DNA from: Treponema sp.
Lineage (GTDB): Bacteria; Spirochaetota; Spirochaetia; Treponematales; Treponemataceae
Direction: 5' to 3'
DNA length: 64,000 nt
NCBI GenBank assembly: GCA_017645785.1
Contig: JAGCNW010000039.1
Coordinates: 44,180 to 108,179, forward strand
Shown here: piece by piece, positions 59,481 through 64,000 of the stretch
Layout of the letters: each line of letters starts with the position of its first letter
Position numbering within the stretch: the stretch's first letter is position 1
The notes under the pieces: model-generated
The model's database searches: none
What the model was told of the DNA's origin: nothing
What the model saw: only the letters and a program-made list of their open reading frames with translations
Position numbers and translations under genes: made by a program

Positions 59481-60835
59481 ATCTTATTCTTCTTTACGCG
59501 CGCAAAGAAGATTAGCGAAAGCGTGATTGAAATCATTTCGGCGATTATAAAACACCACCACACATTGTTTATCTTTCCCGTAAGCGAAAGCAAGTACGCG
59601 CTGGGCAGCAAGAACAAAAGCTGTCGCGCGATGCTGACGAACATGCTGTAGCTCGCGCTTCCCAAGGCTTGGAAAACCGAGCCAAGGCAAATGCAAACCG
59701 CCGCCCCCATAAAGCTGGGCGCGATTGTGCGCAGCGCCGGTATTCCAATCTCAAGCATTTTGTCGGAGGCGTTGAAGAGCGCGAAAAGTTCTTTTGGAAA
59801 AAATTCAAATAGGCAAACGCCCACGGACATGATTAGACATGCGGCGATTATGGCAAGCTTTATCGCGCGCTTGATTCTGTCCGGCTTTTTGGCGCCGTAG
59901 TTGTAGGCGATAATCGGAACCAGTCCGCTGTTCAAGCCAAAGACCGGCATGAATGCGAAGCTGTTCAGCTTAAAGTAAACGCCGTAAACCGCGATCGCTG
60001 TGTCGGCGATTCCCTTGAACAAGCCCAAAATCAAGTTCATTGTGTAAGAGGTCAAAGAGCCAACGGCCTGCAAAACGATGGACGGCGCTCCAACCTTGTA
60101 GATTTGCAAAATCACCGCCGGGTCTGGGCGGAATCCCTTTAGGCTGAACTGGACTTCTTTGTTTACCTTTAGGTTGAACGTAAGCGATACGCAGGCCGCC
60201 AAAATTTGTCCGGCAACCGTGGCCGCCGCCGCTCCTGTGATTCCCATTTTGGGGAAGGGGCCAAGGCCAAAAATCAAGATTGGGTCAAAGATGATGTTGA
60301 ATATGGCGCCGACCAATTGCGAGGCCATCGTCCAAATCGTTTTTCCCGTCGCCTGCAAAAGGCGGTCGAACATCATTTGCCCGAACATTCCAAAGCCCAG
60401 GAACATGCAAACTGAAAGGTAAATGATTCCGTCGTCTATGATCGCTTGGTTTTGCGTTTGGCTCCTAAAGTAGGGCGGAACAAAGATGAAGCACAGAACG
60501 GCGAAAAAGACGTAAGTGACCGCGGCCAAAAAAATGCCGTTCATCGCGCTTTTGTTGACGCCTTCTTGGTTCTTTTGTCCAAGCCTCATCGAAAGAAGCG
60601 CGTTCACGCCGACCGCCGTTCCCAAGCCAAAGCTGACCATAAGCATTTGAAAGGGGAAAGCCATAGACACGGCGGTCAAGGCCTCCTCGTTAATTTTTGA
60701 AACAAAAATGCTGTCAACGATGTTGTAAAGCGACAGCACGAACATGCTTATCATCATCGGAAGCGACATGTTCACCAAAAGGCGGCCAACCGGCATAACG
60801 CCCATCTTGTTTTCTGGCATTGAGTTTTCTTGCAT
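59474..60835 (-). CDS. MATE-family efflux transporter
   Basis: A 453-residue membrane protein with 12 predicted helices in two halves (LLVNMSLPMMISMFVLSLYNIVDSIFVSKI and GAPSIVLQAVGSLTSYTMNLIL). Family features include GLGTAVGVNALLSMRLGQ and GLNSGLVPIIAYNYGAKK. It exports cationic drugs or metabolites using Na+ or H+. The start at 60835 lies 6 nt after a -10 box and has no Shine-Dalgarno. The stop codon lies within tRNA-Val on the other strand. Confidence 0.93.
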   Translation of the reverse strand: MQENSMPENKMGVMPVGRLLVNMSLPMMISMFVLSLYNIVDSIFVSKINEEALTAVSMAFPFQMLMVSFGLGTAVGVNALLSMRLGQKNQEGVNKSAMNGIFLAAVTYVFFAVLCFIFVPPYFRSQTQNQAIIDDGIIYLSVCMFLGFGMFGQMMFDRLLQATGKTIWTMASQLVGAIFNIIFDPILIFGLGPFPKMGITGAAAATVAGQILAACVSLTFNLKVNKEVQFSLKGFRPDPAVILQIYKVGAPSIVLQAVGSLTSYTMNLILGLFKGIADTAIAVYGVYFKLNSFAFMPVFGLNSGLVPIIAYNYGAKKPDRIKRAIKLAIIAACLIMSVGVCLFEFFPKELFALFNASDKMLEIGIPALRTIAPSFMGAAVCICLGSVFQALGSASYSMFVSIARQLLFLLPSAYLLSLTGKINNVWWCFIIAEMISITLSLIFFARVKKNKIG

Positions 60836-60841
60836 TGGGAA

Positions 60842-60870
60842 AGTATATGGAAAAAAGATTGCCGGGTCAA
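60842..60870 (-). promoter_or_regulatory. MATE gene promoter, -35 supplied by a dispersed repeat
   Basis: On the minus strand TTGACC (60865-60870), 17 bp, TATACT (60842-60847), then 6 nt to the ATG. TTGACC is part of the repeat word GATTGCCGGGTCAAGCGG at 60857-60874. Confidence 0.65.
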
Positions 60871-60887
60871 GCGGTATTTTAGGGCAA

Positions 60888-60925
60888 AAAAAAGGCCGGT
60901 ATTGCCCTTGCGCAATATACCGACC
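60888..60925 (-). terminator. Terminator of the ugpC gene
   Basis: On the minus strand an imperfect GGTCGGTAT/ATACCGGCC stem is followed by eight T. A second hairpin CCGGCGG/CCGCCGG lies at about 60951-60968, flanked by two copies of TAATGCTTAGC. Confidence 0.75.
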
Positions 60926-60980
60926 TATATGTAATGCTTAGCGCTTAAGTCCGGCGGCGAACCGCCGGGTAATGCTTAGC

Positions 60981-62099
<1,119 letters not shown>

Positions 62100-62135
62100 A
62101 ATGGCCCTCCGTTAAATTATATTATTATAAAGATA

Positions 62136-62164
62136 ATTTTACGGCGCTTTTTGGCTTTTGTCAA
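62136..62164 (-). promoter_or_regulatory. Promoter of the UgpC-type ATPase gene
   Basis: On the minus strand TTGACA (62159-62164), 17 bp, TAAAAT (62136-62141), followed by a leader of about 30 nt with ACGGAGGG as ribosome binding site. Confidence 0.75.
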
Positions 62165-62171
62165 ATTTATT

Positions 62172-63158
62172 TTAAAGAATTCTGGAAAATTCCTTTACGA
62201 TTTGGGGAATTAGGGTGGCTATTTTGCCCTGGACGCTCATTCCGCTGGCGTTTTTGTGGCCTCCGCCGCCAAATTTGGCCGCGACCGCGCTCACATCGAC
62301 GTCGTCAAGGCTTCTAAAGCCGCCCGTGCAGGAAGAATCGGTCTCTTGGCGCAAAAAGACGGCGGCTTGGACCCCGGCCGCGCTCAAAAGGGCGGTGTAG
62401 AGGGAATCGCTGTCGCGGCCCTCCTGACCGTAATTTTTGGTGTCTTCCATAGTTTCGTAGGTCACCGCCAGCTTTCCGTCGCAGTAAAGCTCCGTTCTGG
62501 AAAGCAGGACGCCCAAAAGCTTTCTGGTTGACCAGGGCTTTCCGCCCGTGATGTGGTTGTAAATCTTGTTGGGATTGGCCCCGTAGCGGACCAGGCGGGC
62601 GGCCAGCTCAAAGACCTGCGCGCTGTCTTCCCTCAAAAAGCGGAAAAAGCCGGTGTCCGTGCTAAGGCCCAAAAACATTATTTTTGCCGTTTCCGCGTCG
62701 GGGTTTCCGACAATTCCCTCGTAAAGCATTGTCAAAAGGCATACGGCCGCCGGGCTTGTGGGGTCGATTATCGCCTGGGCGCCCGCCGGAATCTCCGCGG
62801 TCTTGTGGTGGTCCACGATAAAGGTGTCAAAGCCTTTCAGGCTGTCTCCAAAGTCTCCGATTCTGTTAAGTTCGGAACAGTCCACTATTAAAAGGCCCGT
62901 CGATTTTCTGTCTTTTTCGCTCAAAAAGGGGATTTGGTCTGTAAATTCGCGCTCGTAGGGGCGAATTTCGGGGCGCTTGAAGGGGCCTGCGTTGAGCAAA
63001 ATGTATTCTTTGCCAAAATGCTTTAGGATTGCGGCCGCCGAAAGGGCGCTGGAAACGCAATCGCCGTCTGGATCCTTGTGGCCCGTGACGATAAAGGCGT
63101 CGTGGCTTTCCACAAAGGTCTTGAAGGCGGCGATTTGGTCGGAGTCAAGAATTTTCAT
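62172..63158 (-). CDS. nrnA: DHH-family phosphoesterase, NrnA-like oligoribonuclease/pAp phosphatase
   Basis: A 328-residue DHH/DHHA1 enzyme. The metal-binding motifs are GHKDPDGDCVSSAL, LLIVDCSE and FIVDHHKT; the C-terminal DHHA1 motif is KFGGGGHKNASG. NrnA-type enzymes degrade very short RNA and 3'-phosphoadenosine 5'-phosphate. An oligoribonuclease (orn) gene is not seen in the window, consistent with this role. Confidence 0.9.
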   Translation of the reverse strand: MKILDSDQIAAFKTFVESHDAFIVTGHKDPDGDCVSSALSAAAILKHFGKEYILLNAGPFKRPEIRPYEREFTDQIPFLSEKDRKSTGLLIVDCSELNRIGDFGDSLKGFDTFIVDHHKTAEIPAGAQAIIDPTSPAAVCLLTMLYEGIVGNPDAETAKIMFLGLSTDTGFFRFLREDSAQVFELAARLVRYGANPNKIYNHITGGKPWSTRKLLGVLLSRTELYCDGKLAVTYETMEDTKNYGQEGRDSDSLYTALLSAAGVQAAVFLRQETDSSCTGGFRSLDDVDVSAVAAKFGGGGHKNASGMSVQGKIATLIPQIVKEFSRIL

Positions 63159-63167
63159 TTTTGGGAA

Positions 63168-63593
63168 CTATAGTTCCAACTCAACGGATTCAACGCCGTC
63201 TGTGGACTCAACCTTGTTTTCGTTGGCGATGCCCCAAATGCGGTCGTTGTGGTTTGTGGGAACGGTGAGCATGACCTTAAGGAAGTTTCCGCTCTTTTTT
63301 ACGATTGTGACGTAAGGCGTGATTTTTGGCGGGCAGTTGCGCACCAAAAGCCTTTTTACTGTGTCGGGCTTGTTTTTTGCCCATTCTTTGGGAATTGTTA
63401 CCGTTCCCATTTTATGGCCGGCCTTGCCGTAAATCACTGTGTAGGCTTTTGTGGAGTCCATGACTTTATAAACAGGCGCGCTGTAGTAGGAAATCTCTGA
63501 TTTTTTGTGGCCGCCGACGTTCTCCGCGGCAAAGGTTCCTGCCAAAAGAACAGACGCCAAAATGGCGGACAAACATATTTTCTTTGCGTTCAT
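63168..63593 (-). CDS. Small secreted protein, unrecognised
   Basis: A 141-residue protein with a signal peptide (cleavage after TFA, about residue 22). The mature part is beta-rich and basic. TVIYGKAGHKMGTVTIPKEW resembles a generic carbohydrate- or ligand-binding strand pair, but no family is evident. GGAGG ribosome binding site. It precedes nrnA by 9 bp on the same strand. Confidence 0.75.
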   Translation of the reverse strand: MNAKKICLSAILASVLLAGTFAAENVGGHKKSEISYYSAPVYKVMDSTKAYTVIYGKAGHKMGTVTIPKEWAKNKPDTVKRLLVRNCPPKITPYVTIVKKSGNFLKVMLTVPTNHNDRIWGIANENKVESTDGVESVELEL

Positions 63594-63619
63594 AATAAAA
63601 CCTCCGTGTGAGTTTTACT

Positions 63620-63648
63620 ATGATAGCGCGCAACGCCGTTTTTGTAAA
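63620..63648 (-). promoter_or_regulatory. Promoter of the secreted protein and nrnA
   Basis: On the minus strand TTTACA (63643-63648), 17 bp, TATCAT (63620-63625). Confidence 0.6.
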
Positions 63649-63705
63649 GCGGAATTTTCGCGGTCGAGGGGCTTTTTCGGGCCGCTTTTTTTCTTGACAT
63701 TTTCA

Positions 63706-63734
63706 TTGACGGCAGGGTTGTTTTTTGCTATAAT
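63706..63734 (+). promoter_or_regulatory. Promoter of the lipoprotein gene at the window end
   Basis: TTGACG (63706-63711), 17 bp, TATAAT (63729-63734). Confidence 0.75.
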
Positions 63735-63757
63735 AGTAGGGTGAGAGGGACTGTGCC

Positions 63758-64000
63758 ATGAAGAACAGGTCGACATTCAAAAACTCAGTTTTCTTGACAG
63801 GACGAAACGCGGTCCGCGCCGCGGCGCTTTTCTTTTGCCTTGCCGCCTCCTTCATTGCGGCCTCCTGCGACTTTGGCTTTGACGGAAACTCATTCCAAAA
63901 CAAGGCCGGCGCCTACTTCAAGGAAATGACCAGCACGGCCGCGATAAGCAGCTACGACATCGAGCCCAAGGACTACCTTACAAATTCCCGCGGCATCCCC
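63758..64000 (+). CDS. Lipoprotein, N-terminal fragment
   Basis: The first 81 codons of a lipoprotein cut by the window edge. The signal peptide is long (basic residues to about 20, hydrophobic 21-35) with lipobox AASC, Cys 37. The mature start is DFGFDGNSFQNKAGAYFKEM. The ribosome binding site is GAGAGGGA. Family cannot be judged from the visible part. Confidence 0.85.
   Translation, partial: MKNRSTFKNSVFLTGRNAVRAAALFFCLAASFIAASCDFGFDGNSFQNKAGAYFKEMTSTAAISSYDIEPKDYLTNSRGIP

Overview
The window looks like chromosomal DNA of a Treponema-like spirochaete of medium G+C. Evidence: a periplasmic-flagellum cluster (flgN-flgK-flgL-fliW-csrA, and flgB-flgC-fliE), a TatT-type TPR lipoprotein beside a TRAP transporter (known mainly from treponemes), a murG-cvpA-holB-ntrB-atoC order that I recall from treponemes, many lipoproteins with loose lipoboxes (LFSC, FLSC, IASC), and BspA-like leucine-rich repeats. 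I see no prophage, integrase, transposase, CRISPR array or classical defence island. The accessory signal lies in surface lipoproteins, small palindromic repeats and a few unusual genes.

Layout. 1-5771: start of smc, a large beta-helix/LRR lipoprotein, a DEAD-box helicase and a glycosyltransferase. 5748-9056: clpX, clpP and tig on the minus strand. 9084-9979: six tRNA genes (Gly x2, Leu, Lys, Arg, His) with terminators and a 77-bp tandem duplication. 10064-14534: flagellar filament-junction operon with the fliW-csrA switch. 14615-20433: comF, then cheW, a degenerate DegT-like protein, nadK, recN and a helical protein. 20467-25382: rnfCDGEAB on the minus strand. 25494-26483: a SUMF1-domain lipoprotein. 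26710-29996: ferredoxin, membrane protein, LysM/M23 peptidase, PEGA protein and purC. 29997-30411: a repeat-rich gap and tRNA-Phe. 30498-37707: outer-membrane protein, ankyrin protein, murG, cvpA, holB and an NtrB/NtrC pair. 37741-43931: TRAP transporter, NagZ-like lipoprotein and an RNA m5C methyltransferase. 43955-48266: GAF-GAF-HD-GYP phosphodiesterase, then yaiI, zapA, a coiled-coil protein, rplT, rpmI and infC. 48469-51723: membrane protein, beta-barrel and S41-type lipoprotein. 51812-54036: flgB, flgC, fliE and a PlsC-like acyltransferase. 54050-58001: an auxin-GH3-type acyl-adenylating enzyme with a HAD phosphatase, divergent from an unassigned GT-B-like protein. 58028-64000: pta, tRNA-Val, a MATE exporter, a UgpC/MsmK ATPase, an nrnA-type DHH phosphatase and two secreted proteins.

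Most transcription units have readable sigma70-type promoters (TTGACA-like, about 17 bp, TATAAT-like). At many of them the -10 box ends only 6-8 nt before the start codon and no Shine-Dalgarno sequence is present, so leaderless mRNAs appear common. Two flagellar operons carry sigma28-like boxes (TAAA-N15-nCCGAnAA). The most unusual items are the divergent GH3-type enzyme/GT-B pair, whose promoters share one -35 box; a small repeat whose hairpin stem covaries between copies; a palindromic repeat that supplies a -35 box; and a DegT-like protein without the PLP lysine. Family assignments come from reading motifs; no database search was run.
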